DNA of 64,000 bases from Thermus albus (GCF_022760855.1 NZ_JAKTNR010000010.1:10939-74938); one strand, 5' to 3'; shown: positions 1-8,649, numbered from the stretch's first letter. The notes: a model not told the origin generated them from the letters alone. Made by a program: numbers and translations.

Positions 1-140
1 GGCCAGCTCCTCGGGGCCCTTCACCGCCCCGTAGCCCCCTGGGCAAAGGCGGCGTGCATGTGGGTACGCGGTCCGTGTCGGGGGTCCATCAGGAAGGGGC
101 TAAACCCCCTGTGGCCCCTCCTCCCAGCCCCGTGGGGGTG

Positions 141-173
141 TTGACAAAGTAAACGATAACTCAGTATCAATAA
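141..173 (+). promoter_or_regulatory. Candidate promoter with Fur/Zur-like box
   Basis: A TTGACA hexamer at 141-146 is followed by an AT-rich stretch in otherwise GC-rich DNA. Inside it, 155-168 has GATA and TATC arms around CTCAG; read on the other strand it begins TGATACTGAGTTATC, close to the Fur-family 7-1-7 pattern. It lies 48 bases before the metal-binding-protein gene, so metal-dependent repression is a reasonable inference. No convincing -10 hexamer is seen; 165-170 is the best position. No gene is supported in bases 1-140, though a leftward gene may begin at a GTG at 24-22. Confidence 0.4.
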
Positions 174-215
174 GCCGTACCCCCGCCGGGTATACGGTGG
201 GGCCGGAGGTGGAAC

Positions 216-1055
216 ATGAGAGCCCCCTTGATGGCCTTCCTTCTGGTGATGGCGGCGGCTTTCGCCCAGAAGCCCACGGTGGTGGTGACCATAGAGCCCT
301 ACCGGTTCTTGCTCCAGGAGCTGGTGGGAGACCGGATGCAGGTCAGCGTGCTGGTACCCCCATCCTTCAACCCCCACGTCTACGAACCCACCCCCTCTCA
401 GGTGAAGGAGGTGGCCCAGGCCAGGCTGGTGGTGGCCAACGGGGCTGGCCTGGACAAGTGGGTGGTGGACAAACTGGTCCGTCCCAACAACCTCAGTGTG
501 CCCGTCTTCCAGGTGGCGGACGCGGTGAGGGCTTACCTCATCGCCACCCCAGCGGGACCCGACCCCCACATCTGGGTGGACCCAGTGCTCATGGCCAGGG
601 TCGTGCCCCCCTTGGCGGAAGCCCTAACCAAGGCGGACCCGGCCGGAAAAGCCCTCTACCAGGTAAAGGCTCAAAGGTTGGAAAAGGCCCTACAGGATTT
701 GGATAAGGAGGTGGCCAACTATTTGAAGGTCCGGTCAAAGGCCGGGGTTATCGCCTTGCGAAACCCCTTCCGCTATTTCACCCAGCGCTACCAAATCCCC
801 ATCCTTTACGTGGTGGTGCCCAACCCTGAGGCCCCGGATGCCTCGGCCAAAGCGGTGGCCGAGGCCAGGAGGCTGGCCCAGGAAAAGGGGGTCCGCCACC
901 TCCTGGCACCCCTCCCCGCCAAGACCCAGGCGGAGCCCTTGGCACGGAACATGGGCCTCGAGGTGGTGTTGGTGGATGCCCTTGGGGAAAAGGCTGCCTC
1001 CTATCGGGACCTGATCCTCAACATGGCCCAGGCCTTTGCCCAAGCCCTGCGCTAG
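216..1055 (+). CDS. Metal ABC transporter substrate-binding protein (ZnuA/TroA family)
   Basis: A secreted or tethered binding protein for Zn2+ or Mn2+ of the cluster A-I family, 279 residues, with a signal peptide ending near AFAQ (residue 18). Family metal ligands are seen at His54 (NPHVYEP), His118 (DPHIWVD) and Asp254 (LVDALG). The third ligand, normally a His in an HxAFxYF motif, is replaced: the matching stretch reads ALRNPFRYFTQRY. Metal choice or function may therefore be altered. No permease or ATPase follows; a strong terminator does, so this is an orphan component relying on partners elsewhere. A Fur-like box upstream fits metal control. Confidence 0.85.
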   Translation: MRAPLMAFLLVMAAAFAQKPTVVVTIEPYRFLLQELVGDRMQVSVLVPPSFNPHVYEPTPSQVKEVAQARLVVANGAGLDKWVVDKLVRPNNLSVPVFQVADAVRAYLIATPAGPDPHIWVDPVLMARVVPPLAEALTKADPAGKALYQVKAQRLEKALQDLDKEVANYLKVRSKAGVIALRNPFRYFTQRYQIPILYVVVPNPEAPDASAKAVAEARRLAQEKGVRHLLAPLPAKTQAEPLARNMGLEVVLVDALGEKAASYRDLILNMAQAFAQALR

Positions 1056-1070
1056 GGGGCTCTAGCTGAA

Positions 1071-1100
1071 GGGACCGGGTCTCGAAACCCGGTCCCCTTT
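1071..1100 (+). terminator. Intrinsic terminator after the metal-binding protein
   Basis: A perfect 10-bp stem (GGGACCGGGT with ACCCGGTCCC, 1071-1080 and 1087-1096) and a 6-base loop are followed by CTTTT. It lies 15 bases after the stop codon and closes the transcription unit. Confidence 0.85.
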
Positions 1101-1355
1101 TGCCCAAACCCTTGGCTACGGCTATGGCCTCCAAGACCCACGGGGGGCGGTCCAAGGCCCTTTCCGGGGCCTCCAGCTTGCTTGGCGCAAACCCCATCCC
1201 CGTATAGGTTTTAGCGCAAGGGCGAGTCCACCTGGAGGAAATACCTTCGCTACCCACCTTGCCAGGGGATTGTGCATTTGGGAACGAACCCATATACCCC
1301 GGCTAGGTATGATTAGAGGGGCTAACGGGAAACAGCCCCTTAAAGAGGTAAGAGT
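1101..1355. other. Intergenic region, no gene recognised
   Basis: About 255 bases between two rightward genes. A leftward open frame crosses it (to 1293) but runs through the terminator and lacks a ribosome site, so it is not called. A TATGAT at 1308-1313 could be the -10 for the next gene, although no matching -35 is visible. Confidence 0.5.
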
Positions 1356-2006
1356 ATGACCTTGAGGAAGCTCGCGATGTCTGCCATCTTTCTATCGGCT
1401 GTGGAAGGTGGGTTGGCCCAGCCCCTGACCCTTGGGGAGCACATGGTCCTACGGGGCTACACCGGCAAGGCCTTTGGCCAGGTGATGGCCGAGGAGATGA
1501 AGTGGAATAGCCTCCACATCCTCACCAACAACACCAGCATCTGCGCCGCCCTGGTGGGGTCCATGGCCTCCAGCTACCTGGACCTGGAGGGCCGGCGTCA
1601 GCTCCAGGTGACCGCTTTCGCCGCCCCGGAAGAGGTGCCCGCCCTTAGCCCAAAGGAAGAGGCCGTAGCCCTCATCTTCGGGGGTCAGGCCAGCCCCGAG
1701 GTCAACTACGCCCTCACCAAGAACGCCCTCAAGGCCCTGGCAGGCGCCAACTACGGAGGGGCCCTCTTCTTCCACCTCCGGGTATGGGGTCCGAAGTTGG
1801 TGGAACGGGCCGCCCAAGAGGATCCCGCCATCGCCCGCTACCTGGAGGGCAAGCAAAACCTCTTTTCCGTCACCTACGATCCCCAGGCCAATCTCATAAG
1901 GGTGTGGCGGGTTGCGGTCCAAGGGGGGAAACAGGTGAATGCCCAGGAGTTGTTGAAGCTGAACCCCAATCCCACTTGGGAAACCCTCTTGAAGCGCTCC
2001 CTGTAA
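1356..2006 (+). CDS. Secreted protein of unknown function
   Basis: A 216-residue protein with an N-terminal export signal (MTLRKLAMSAIFLSAVEGGLAQ, here described as 22 residues ending AQ). The mature part has no motif I recognise. It contains two Cys-poor alpha/beta-looking halves, with repeated Ala-rich stretches such as ALTKNALKALAGANYGG. The ATG is preceded by AAAGAGGTAAG, a usable ribosome site, and the gene is followed by its own terminator, so it appears monocistronic. Homology is unknown to me; only secretion is supported. Confidence 0.65.
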   Translation: MTLRKLAMSAIFLSAVEGGLAQPLTLGEHMVLRGYTGKAFGQVMAEEMKWNSLHILTNNTSICAALVGSMASSYLDLEGRRQLQVTAFAAPEEVPALSPKEEAVALIFGGQASPEVNYALTKNALKALAGANYGGALFFHLRVWGPKLVERAAQEDPAIARYLEGKQNLFSVTYDPQANLIRVWRVAVQGGKQVNAQELLKLNPNPTWETLLKRSL

Positions 2007-2042
2007 GGTCTAGGGGCATGCGCTAGGTAAGAATCCCTTAGC

Positions 2043-2069
2043 CCCCTGCTCCAAAAGGGCAGGGGTTTT
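2043..2069 (+). terminator. Intrinsic terminator
   Basis: CCCCTGC (2043-2049) pairs with GCAGGGG (2059-2065) and is followed by TTTT, 37 bases after the stop codon of the secreted-protein gene. Confidence 0.75.
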
Positions 2070-2121
2070 CTATTCCACCCCGGCTGACCAGACCCTGACG
2101 GAAGCCTCCTAAGGTAGACCT

Positions 2122-2871
2122 ATGGACGTAAGAGTGGCCCTGTCGGTGGCCGAGGCCTTGGAGCGGGCGGATGCCCTCGAGGGCCTAGGGGTGGGCCTGG
2201 AGGTGTACCTGGACCCCGCCCACCTCCTGGACGACGGCCTTTTCCAAAGGCTTCGGGAAAGGGTGGCCTATCCCCTTTCCGTGCACCTACCCTTTTGGAA
2301 CCTGGACCTCCTTTCCCCCGACCCCGAGATCAGGACCCTCACCCTAAGACGCCTCCTCTTCGGCCTGGAAAGGGCCGCGGAGCTGGAGGCGGACCGGGCG
2401 GTTTTCCACTCCGGCATCCCCCACGGCCGTACGCCGAAGGAAGCCCTGGAGCGGGCACAAAGGCTGGTGGAGGCCCTAAAGCCTGTGGTGCGCAGGGCCT
2501 TCCTCCTGGGAGTGGAGCTTTTTTTGGAAAACACCCACGAGCCTGGGCCCGAGGGCCTGGAGCCCCTCCTGGTGGCCTACCCTGAACTGGGTTTCTGTTT
2601 TGATGCCGCCTACGCCCGGGTGTTCAGCCGGACCCCCGATCCCACCCCCTGGTTGGCCCTGGACCCGGGACACCTCCATCTGAACGATAACGACGGCGTT
2701 TATGACGGCCACGGGCAACTGGGGGAAGGAGTCCTGGGCCATAGCATATGGCTTCCCCCCTATCTGGACCGCACCCTGGTGTTGGAGGTGCGGGAGGACC
2801 CAACCCCATCCCTAAAATTTCTCAAGACCTTAGAGGCAGCCTCCTTCGCGCCCCCAGCGGCGAGCCCTTGA
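2122..2871 (+). CDS. Xylose isomerase-like TIM-barrel protein (AP endonuclease family 2 superfamily)
   Basis: A 249-residue cytoplasmic protein with the pattern of sugar-phosphate isomerase/epimerase-like or endonuclease IV-like barrels. Polar and acidic residues lie at strand ends: SVHLPFWN, AVFHSG, ELFLENTHE, GFCFDAAYA, HLHLNDNDG, GHGQLGEG and LVLEVRED. These His, Glu and Asp residues match the usual metal site of the fold. Substrate cannot be told from sequence: sugar isomerase/epimerase, inosose dehydratase and nuclease relatives all share this layout. It appears to be a single gene, bounded by a terminator upstream and a palindromic repeat downstream, facing the convergent phytase-like gene. 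Confidence 0.75.
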   Translation: MDVRVALSVAEALERADALEGLGVGLEVYLDPAHLLDDGLFQRLRERVAYPLSVHLPFWNLDLLSPDPEIRTLTLRRLLFGLERAAELEADRAVFHSGIPHGRTPKEALERAQRLVEALKPVVRRAFLLGVELFLENTHEPGPEGLEPLLVAYPELGFCFDAAYARVFSRTPDPTPWLALDPGHLHLNDNDGVYDGHGQLGEGVLGHSIWLPPYLDRTLVLEVREDPTPSLKFLKTLEAASFAPPAASP

Positions 2872-2891
2872 GGAGGAACCCTTGTTAAGTA

Positions 2892-2920
2892 GGGCCCACC
2901 CTGGCGTTGGCCAGGGTGGG
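2892..2920. repeat. Palindromic repeat, copy 1 of 4
   Basis: GGGCCCACCCTGGCG is followed by TT and then GGCCAGGGTGGG, giving a stem of about 11 bp. It lies between two convergent genes, where it could act as a two-way terminator. Related copies are at 18684-18712, 20386-20420 and 21395-21423. Confidence 0.75.
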
Positions 2921-2940
2921 AAGTTCCGCATGGCCAGGGG

Positions 2941-4062
2941 CTAGCGGAGCCTTTCCGGGAGCCGCACCAGCCAAAGCCTGGAGGGACCCTCCTTTCCGGT
3001 GATGGCAAAGTCGTTGTCATCCACAATGGCCAGGGTCTGACCATCCTCCAGAAGGGCTATCCCCTCCAACTTATCCGTGTCAAACTGGGGCAACCTCCAG
3101 GTTTCCAAGACCAGGCGCCGGGTGGGAAGGATAACCCCCAAGGCGGCATAGTCCACCCCCGCCCGGTCCAGACGGTCGGTATCCCCATCAGGCCGGTCCA
3201 GGAGGTTGGTGGCCTGGCCAAAGTTCACTACCAGGATCCGGGCACCCCCCTCGGCCCGTTCCAGAAGGAGGATCTGCTGGTCCTTAAGCCAAGTGGCGGC
3301 GCTGAACTTCATGTCCCAGGGGCGGTTTGGTTTGGGATAGTCGGCGGGATCAGAGAAGGGCACCAGGTAAAGGCCCGTCACCCGGGCCCGCAGAGGATCG
3401 CTCACATCCAGCCGGACCGCCCGGGCTACCAGGCTCCGGTCAAAAGCGGGGTCTGAAGTGGGCCCAATGGGGCTTTGCAGGATGATCCAGGCCGTCTTGC
3501 CGTCCGCGGAAAGGGCCAGGTTCTCCAAGCCCCGGTTGTTCCGACGTTGGCGGAGGATGGAGGGCAGGATGTCCCGCACGGGGTAGCTGGCGTTAAGGCG
3601 CAATCCCTGAGGTACATACCGCATCAGGATGCGCCCTTGCCGGTTGGCATACACCAGAGAAGGGGAGTTCTCCTCCACCAGCCAAAAACCCCCATTGGGG
3701 GCCACCGCCACGTCCTCCACGTCCAGGCCGTCCGGGTCCAGGGCCAAGGGCTCCCGGCAGGCCTTGTCCCGGAAGGGAAGATTCTCCCCGGGCAGGTTGG
3801 GAAGACCGCTGAGGGGCTTACCGGTCAGGTTTTGTAAGGGCAAGGACCTTTCCAGGACTATGCCGGTTCCCTCCAAACGGAAGAAGAGGGGGCTCGGGGT
3901 GAAGCGGGGCAGGGGGAAATACTTGCCCTTCTTGTCAGGGGAATCCCCGTTGGGCCCGCGGTCGGTTACCCCCACGAACCGGCCATTGCCCAGGTGGAAA
4001 AGCCCCGAGCCCAAGGCCGGCCGATCCGACGTGGGCCAGCCTGCCTCCAGGCTAGCTGCCAC
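2941..4062 (-). CDS. Phytase-like esterase domain protein (signal peptide out of frame)
   Basis: The 373-residue frame matches the phytase-like/esterase-like beta-propeller family of secreted proteins. Typical stretches are GNGRFVGVTDRGPNGD, DGLDVEDVAVAPNGGFWLVEE, NRGLENLALSADGKTAW, DTDKLEGIALLEDG and LAIVDDNDF; the Asp/Glu-rich loops are its usual metal or substrate sites. The GTG at 4062 is only the first possible start in this frame. Coding sequence continues upstream in frame (AQEVQVLGVFTLPP) without any start codon. An ATG with an ideal signal peptide lies at 4193 in another frame, so the gene looks frameshifted near 4160 and the protein may not be exported. Confidence 0.75.
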   Translation of the reverse strand: MAASLEAGWPTSDRPALGSGLFHLGNGRFVGVTDRGPNGDSPDKKGKYFPLPRFTPSPLFFRLEGTGIVLERSLPLQNLTGKPLSGLPNLPGENLPFRDKACREPLALDPDGLDVEDVAVAPNGGFWLVEENSPSLVYANRQGRILMRYVPQGLRLNASYPVRDILPSILRQRRNNRGLENLALSADGKTAWIILQSPIGPTSDPAFDRSLVARAVRLDVSDPLRARVTGLYLVPFSDPADYPKPNRPWDMKFSAATWLKDQQILLLERAEGGARILVVNFGQATNLLDRPDGDTDRLDRAGVDYAALGVILPTRRLVLETWRLPQFDTDKLEGIALLEDGQTLAIVDDNDFAITGKEGPSRLWLVRLPERLR

Positions 4063-4157
4063 CTCTGCTAGGCCCAGATGGGGGTTCAGCCGCTGGATGG
4101 GCGTGGGGGGTAAGGTGAAAACGCCTAGAACCTGAACTTCCTGGGCCGGAGCAAGCC

Positions 4158-4193
4158 CTAGGCCAGGGCAAGGACGGCTATGGTACGCTTCAT
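4158..4193 (-). other. Frameshifted signal-peptide start of the phytase-like gene
   Basis: From ATG at 4193 the frame reads MKRTIAVLALA and then hits TAG (4160-4158). Adding one base at that point restores MKRTIAVLALALGLAPAQ, a textbook signal peptide with an APAQ cleavage site running straight into the phytase-like protein. AGGTGG lies just upstream. This is either a real one-base deletion or a sequence error in CTGGCCTAGGG. Confidence 0.7.
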
Positions 4194-4359
4194 ACCACCT
4201 GCAGGCTATAGGGGCTCGGTCAGGGGATGGTCAGAGGCTAAGGTGGCATGCCCTCCCCCGCCGCAGGCCAAAAAGGCGTCTAAAGGCCTATACTCTAGAG
4301 GGTGCGGCTTGCCATGCCTCTCCGCAAGGAGGGAACGTTGCCCCAACCTTGGAGGAAGC

Positions 4360-5478
4360 ATGAACCCAGCCTGGCGGTTCGTGGTGGCCATCGGCCTAGT
4401 GAGCCTCCTTGCGGACCTCACCTACGAAGGGGGGCGGAGTATATCCGGGGCCTTTTTGGGCGCTTTGGGGGCTTCCGGGGCCCTGGTGGGCCTGGTGGCG
4501 GGGGTGGGAGAGTTTTTGGGCTACCTGACCCGGCTAGCCTCTGGGCGCCTTGCCGACCGCTTCCGTCTCCACTGGCCCCTCCTTTACCTGGGCTATGCCG
4601 TCAACCTCCTATCGGTTCCCGCCCTGGCCTTGGCCCCAAGCGCCGCCTGGGCTAGCCTCCTCCTCTTCCTGGAACGCTTTGGCAAAGGGCTTCGTACTCC
4701 CGCCCGGGACGCCCTCCTGGCCAGGGCTGGGGAGAAGGTGGGGTATGGCAAGGCCTTTGGTGTGCACGAGACCATGGACCAGGTGGGGGCTGTCCTCGGC
4801 CCCCTGTTGGTGGCCTTAGGCGTGGCCCTTGGGGGTTACCGCATGGGCTTTGCCCTCCTGCTTCTTCCCGCCCTCCTGGCCCTTTTGGTCCTTTCGGGCG
4901 CTAAAGGCTTGGAACCCAAGGAGGAGAGAACAAGCCCAAGCCCGGGCCTGGCCTCGAACCTGCCCTTATACCTCGCCTACACCGCCCTCTTTGCCCTGGG
5001 CCTGGTCCACTTTCAGCTCCTGGCCTTCCACCTGGGTAAAGCGGGGGCGGACCCGGTGCACATCCCCCTTTTTTATGCTTTGGCCATGGGAGCCGATGCC
5101 CTTTTTGCCCTCCTGGCGGGCTTCCTCTTTGACCGCTGGGGTCTTAGGCTCCTCCTCCTGGCACCCCTTCTGGCCCTGGCCTCCCCGGTCCTCCTCCTAG
5201 GCGATGGCCCGGGCCTCTGGTGGCTAGGAAGCCTACTTTGGGGCGGGGCCGTGGGCCTTCAGGAAAGCGTGATGCGGGCCGGGGTGGGCCGCCTTGGAGG
5301 CACCGCCTTCGCCTATGGGCTGTTTGACACCACCTTTGGCCTCTCCTGGCTCTTGGGCAGCGTGGCCATGGGGCTCCTTTACGACCGTTCCCCTGGTCAG
5401 GTGATGGCCTTTGCCCTCCTGGCCGAGGGTCTAGCCCTTATGGCCCTTTTGGGCCTCCTGGCCCGCCTTAGGAGGTAG
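4360..5478 (+). CDS. MFS transporter
   Basis: A 372-residue inner-membrane protein with about 12 hydrophobic segments and MFS signatures: SGRLADRFR (motif A, loop 2-3), RFGKGLRTPARDALLA and GFLFDRWGLR in the second half. The family exports or imports small molecules using the proton gradient; the substrate is not evident. The ATG at 4360 was chosen because GGAGG (4351-4355) precedes it. The frame is open farther upstream to 4180, but that part is polar, low in coding character, and overlaps the divergent gene's start. A TATACT at 4289-4294 is a possible -10. Confidence 0.85.
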   Translation: MNPAWRFVVAIGLVSLLADLTYEGGRSISGAFLGALGASGALVGLVAGVGEFLGYLTRLASGRLADRFRLHWPLLYLGYAVNLLSVPALALAPSAAWASLLLFLERFGKGLRTPARDALLARAGEKVGYGKAFGVHETMDQVGAVLGPLLVALGVALGGYRMGFALLLLPALLALLVLSGAKGLEPKEERTSPSPGLASNLPLYLAYTALFALGLVHFQLLAFHLGKAGADPVHIPLFYALAMGADALFALLAGFLFDRWGLRLLLLAPLLALASPVLLLGDGPGLWWLGSLLWGGAVGLQESVMRAGVGRLGGTAFAYGLFDTTFGLSWLLGSVAMGLLYDRSPGQVMAFALLAEGLALMALLGLLARLRR

Positions 5479-5611
5479 GGATCGTAGGGCTTTTAAATCC
5501 ACATCGCAAAAATCCTCAGGATGCAAACCCTGGAACGGCTTCGGCAGCAACTGGCAGAGGTTTCTGGCCACCTGGGGCGAGGAGGGGCTCCAAAGCGGAG
5601 GCGTGGGTTCC

Positions 5612-7093
5612 CTACGTCCCATGGCCGAAGATCTGGCGCAGAAGGTCCTGGCCATAGGCGGTGGGCTCGGGTGGAGCCGGCTGCAAGCGGTAGGTGCGCC
5701 GGCCGTCGGGAAGCCGCTCTGCCCTCAGGAAAAAGGCCTTTGGATCTCCCATGAAGGCCGCGGCCAGGGTGTAGAAGTGGGTGACGAACACCACCCGCAC
5801 CCCCCGCTCCACCAAGGCCCGGATCACCCCAACCCCAAGCTCCGATCCCTCCGGTTCGTTGGTGGCGGCAAAGCTCTCGTTGAAGAGGAAAAGGGGAGCA
5901 GGGGTTAGGCGGTCCACCAGGCGGCTCAGCCGTTTCAGTTCCTCCTCGAGCTTGCCCGCCTCCAAGGCCGGGTCCTCTTCCCGCTTGAAGTGGGTGAAAA
6001 GGCCGTCCACCACCCCGCTTTCGAAGGCCTCCCCCCCTACGAAAAGCCCGGCCTGCATCATGAGCTGGGCGAGGCCCAGGCTTCTTAGGAAGGTGGTCTT
6101 GCCCCCCCGGTTGGCCCCGGTGATCAGGATGGGGTTTCTCCCATGGGCCTCGAGGTCGTTGCCCACCGCATGGCCTTGGCGTAGGGCCAAGCCCACATCG
6201 TACAGGTTGCGGAAGGCTAGGCGCGTCCCCCGGCTGGGAAAGGGAAAGGCCAGGGGAAGACCCAGGGACTGGAGGCGCCGGAAGAGGTGTACGGCCCCTA
6301 GGAGGAAGCCCACCTCGGCCCTAAGGGCCTCGAAAAACCGGGTAACCTCCTCCACCGCCGCGGCCAAGGCCCAAGCGGCCGCGTAGACCCCATGTTCCCG
6401 TATCTCCCCCAGGATCCTCGCCCCCGATTCATCCCGGGGGTGGAGGGTGAGGGTAAAGGCCTTAGGCCCTCTCCCCAAAGGCCAACGCCGCCTGGGCGGG
6501 GAGGGGTTGAGGAGCACGTAATCCTGCCCCCTCCCCTCCGGGCCCAAGCGGGCTGCCATCCATACCCCGCGCGGGAAGCGCAGAGCCTGGAGGTGGGCTT
6601 CCGCTTCCTGGAAAAACCGCGGGGTGAGGTGCTGGGCCAGGCGGGCGCTAAGCTCCGAAAACCCCGGGGAAAAAAAGCGACCATCCCCTGGGGAGGCGTG
6701 AAGAAGCCCTAGCAGCTCTTTTAAGCCCCGCAGCAGGGCCTCCATGGCCTTTATGCCCCCGTAGAGATCCGGGCGGTCTCGGCGGAAAAGGCCCCAGCTT
6801 TCCCGGCGCTTCGCCTCTAAGGTTTTGTGGGCCAGGCGGTAGAGATTTTCCACCAGCTCGGGCTGGGCTAGGGCCTCCTTTACGCTCCCCTGCCGGTAGA
6901 GGATGGCCGCGGGGTCTAAGGCCAGCCCCTGCGCCAATACCTTTCGGGCCACCTCCTCCAAGAAGGAATCCCCCTCGGCCATGGCCTCCAAGACCGCTCC
7001 TAGACCAAGGTCGTGCTCCACCTCCTCCCAGGCGAAGGGGAGGGGCCTACTTAGGTCCAGGTCCTCTTGGGGATGTAACAGGCCTACCCTCAC
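5612..7093 (-). CDS. MutS-family ATPase, second gene of a tandem pair
   Basis: A 493-residue protein with a helical N-terminal lever-like region (about 1-280) and a C-terminal MutS-type ABC ATPase domain. Walker A is GANRGGKTT (326-334; GPNMGGKST in MutS). Walker B is LFLFNES (401-407), where the usual Asp-Glu is Asn405-Glu406. The D-loop-like FAATNEPEGSELG and switch His439 (FVTHF) follow. The MutS mismatch-recognition domain is absent. The GTG start overlaps the stop of the upstream paralogue by 4 bases, so the two are translationally coupled. Transcription comes through the fluoride riboswitch before the first gene. A heterodimer is likely; the substrate is unknown. Confidence 0.85.
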   Translation of the reverse strand: MRVGLLHPQEDLDLSRPLPFAWEEVEHDLGLGAVLEAMAEGDSFLEEVARKVLAQGLALDPAAILYRQGSVKEALAQPELVENLYRLAHKTLEAKRRESWGLFRRDRPDLYGGIKAMEALLRGLKELLGLLHASPGDGRFFSPGFSELSARLAQHLTPRFFQEAEAHLQALRFPRGVWMAARLGPEGRGQDYVLLNPSPPRRRWPLGRGPKAFTLTLHPRDESGARILGEIREHGVYAAAWALAAAVEEVTRFFEALRAEVGFLLGAVHLFRRLQSLGLPLAFPFPSRGTRLAFRNLYDVGLALRQGHAVGNDLEAHGRNPILITGANRGGKTTFLRSLGLAQLMMQAGLFVGGEAFESGVVDGLFTHFKREEDPALEAGKLEEELKRLSRLVDRLTPAPLFLFNESFAATNEPEGSELGVGVIRALVERGVRVVFVTHFYTLAAAFMGDPKAFFLRAERLPDGRRTYRLQPAPPEPTAYGQDLLRQIFGHGT

Positions 7094-8649
7094 GCGCCAC
7101 CTCCTAAACGCCCCCGTAAGGCGTCATACGTAAGGCCATACGTCTCCGCCAGGGAAAGGGCATAGGCCTTGCCGTCGGCGGGCCTTTCCCGGATTCGGAA
7201 GGTCCTCTGGGCAGGGTCCTTGGGGTTCACCTCCGCCACCAGGCTCTTAACCCCTTTAAGCCGGGCTAGTTCATCCAGGAAGGTAACCATCACCGTAAGG
7301 CTCCCCTTCTCCCTGAGCCTATCCAGGAGAAACCGACCGATGGCTCGGGCATCCAGCAAGGCCGCCGAGGCCAAAGGTTCGTTTAAGAGGACCAGGGACT
7401 GTGGGCTAGCCTGATCCAAGAGCTCCTTAAGGCGCACCAGGTCCGCTTCCAGCTTGCTCCTGGGATCCTCAGGGTTTTCCCGGGCCTCAAAGTGGGTGAG
7501 GATCCGCTCAGGCAAGCTAAGCCTCGCCCTCCTTCCGGGCACGGGAAGGCCCAGGGCGAAGAGGTGGTGGAGCTGGCCCACCATGCGGGCGAAGGTGGTC
7601 TTGCCCCCTTGGTTGGCCCCGCTGACCAAGAGGATCCTCTCCCCCTCCACCAGAAAGTCGTTAAGCACCGGCTTTTTGCCCTCCGCCACCAGCTTGGCCC
7701 CCAGGACGAGGTCAAAGGCCTCTTGGGCGAAGTAGGGAGGGTTTTCCCCGGCCTCGGGGTAAGTGAAAGGCAAGCCCGCCTTGCGCAAGGGGGCGATGAA
7801 GTCCAAGTAGGCCAGGAAGAAGCGGGCCTCCCGTTCCAGCTGCATCAGGACCGGATCTACAAACCTCTGGTGCCCCTGATATAGGGAGCCCACACGGGCA
7901 AAGGCCTGGGGAAAGAGCTCCGCCAGGCGGTCCAGGATCCATTCCTCGATGTGGTTCAGCCAGGGGTTTGCCTCTGCCCCCCCCTGGGGGAGGCGGGGTA
8001 CTTTGGAACCCCCAGGCCCGAAGAAGGGGCGGAAGGTCTCCTTGACCCGTTCCCCATAGTCCTCCCCGCCCTGGTAGGCCTGAACTACGAGGCGCCCCTC
8101 GTGCACGTGAAGCCTATAGCGCACCTCATCCAAGCCCTCCTTGGCCTCCGCCACCTCCTGGCGAAAGGCCGAGAAGGCCGGGTCCTCCTGGTAGGCAACC
8201 AGGTAGGCCGCGTAGGACCTGAGCCCTTGCGAGCGCGGGAAAGCCTTTTCCCAGGCCCCCCTTAGGCTTTCAAGCCCCCCGATGTAGGCGCCGGCCGCCT
8301 GCAAAAAGTAGAGGGCCTTCTGCCAGGAGTGCCGGGTCTTCTCGGCGAGCCCCAGGAACCCCCGCACCGCCTCCATGGTCCGCAGGAAGCCCCTAAGGGG
8401 GAGCGAGGCCTCCCCTTCCTCAAGCTCCCGGGCCACGGCCTGGCGGTGGGCCAGGGAAGCCCCATCCCTTAGGGGGCTACGGAAGAACCCCTCGAGGCCG
8501 TATCCGGCTTGCGCCGAGAAAAGAAGCCCCTCCAACTCGTCCAGATGGAGGTCCGGGAAGTAGGATGGCCTGGAAACCTCTGGGTAGGTTAGCGAAGAAG
8601 GCCCCATGAGGCTAGGGATCTTCTCTGGGATCTTTGCACCCTTAACCAT
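7090..8649 (-). CDS. MutS-family ATPase, first gene, behind a fluoride riboswitch
   Basis: A 519-residue protein. A helical region precedes a C-terminal MutS-like ATPase with Walker A SGANQGGKTT (343-352) and Walker B SLVLLNE (418-424), again Asn423-Glu424 in place of Asp-Glu. No mismatch-binding domain I or Smr domain is visible, so this is neither MutS1 nor MutS2. The start ATG (8649) has GGAGGG at 8660-8655. The leader carries a crcB-type riboswitch with overlapping terminator, which predicts induction by fluoride. Association of crcB RNAs with mutS-like genes has been noted for this riboswitch class, but the protein function there is unknown. Confidence 0.88.
   Translation of the reverse strand: MVKGAKIPEKIPSLMGPSSLTYPEVSRPSYFPDLHLDELEGLLFSAQAGYGLEGFFRSPLRDGASLAHRQAVARELEEGEASLPLRGFLRTMEAVRGFLGLAEKTRHSWQKALYFLQAAGAYIGGLESLRGAWEKAFPRSQGLRSYAAYLVAYQEDPAFSAFRQEVAEAKEGLDEVRYRLHVHEGRLVVQAYQGGEDYGERVKETFRPFFGPGGSKVPRLPQGGAEANPWLNHIEEWILDRLAELFPQAFARVGSLYQGHQRFVDPVLMQLEREARFFLAYLDFIAPLRKAGLPFTYPEAGENPPYFAQEAFDLVLGAKLVAEGKKPVLNDFLVEGERILLVSGANQGGKTTFARMVGQLHHLFALGLPVPGRRARLSLPERILTHFEARENPEDPRSKLEADLVRLKELLDQASPQSLVLLNEPLASAALLDARAIGRFLLDRLREKGSLTVMVTFLDELARLKGVKSLVAEVNPKDPAQRTFRIRERPADGKAYALSLAETYGLTYDALRGRLGGGA

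Noticed and set aside
1018-1293. Leftward 91-residue gene after the metal-binding protein
   Set aside because: The frame includes a perfect terminator hairpin, overlaps the upstream gene's end and has no ribosome site.
4180-4359. 60-residue N-terminal extension of the MFS transporter
   Set aside because: It is polar, not membrane-like, overlaps the divergent gene start, and a good ribosome site (GGAGG) marks 4360.
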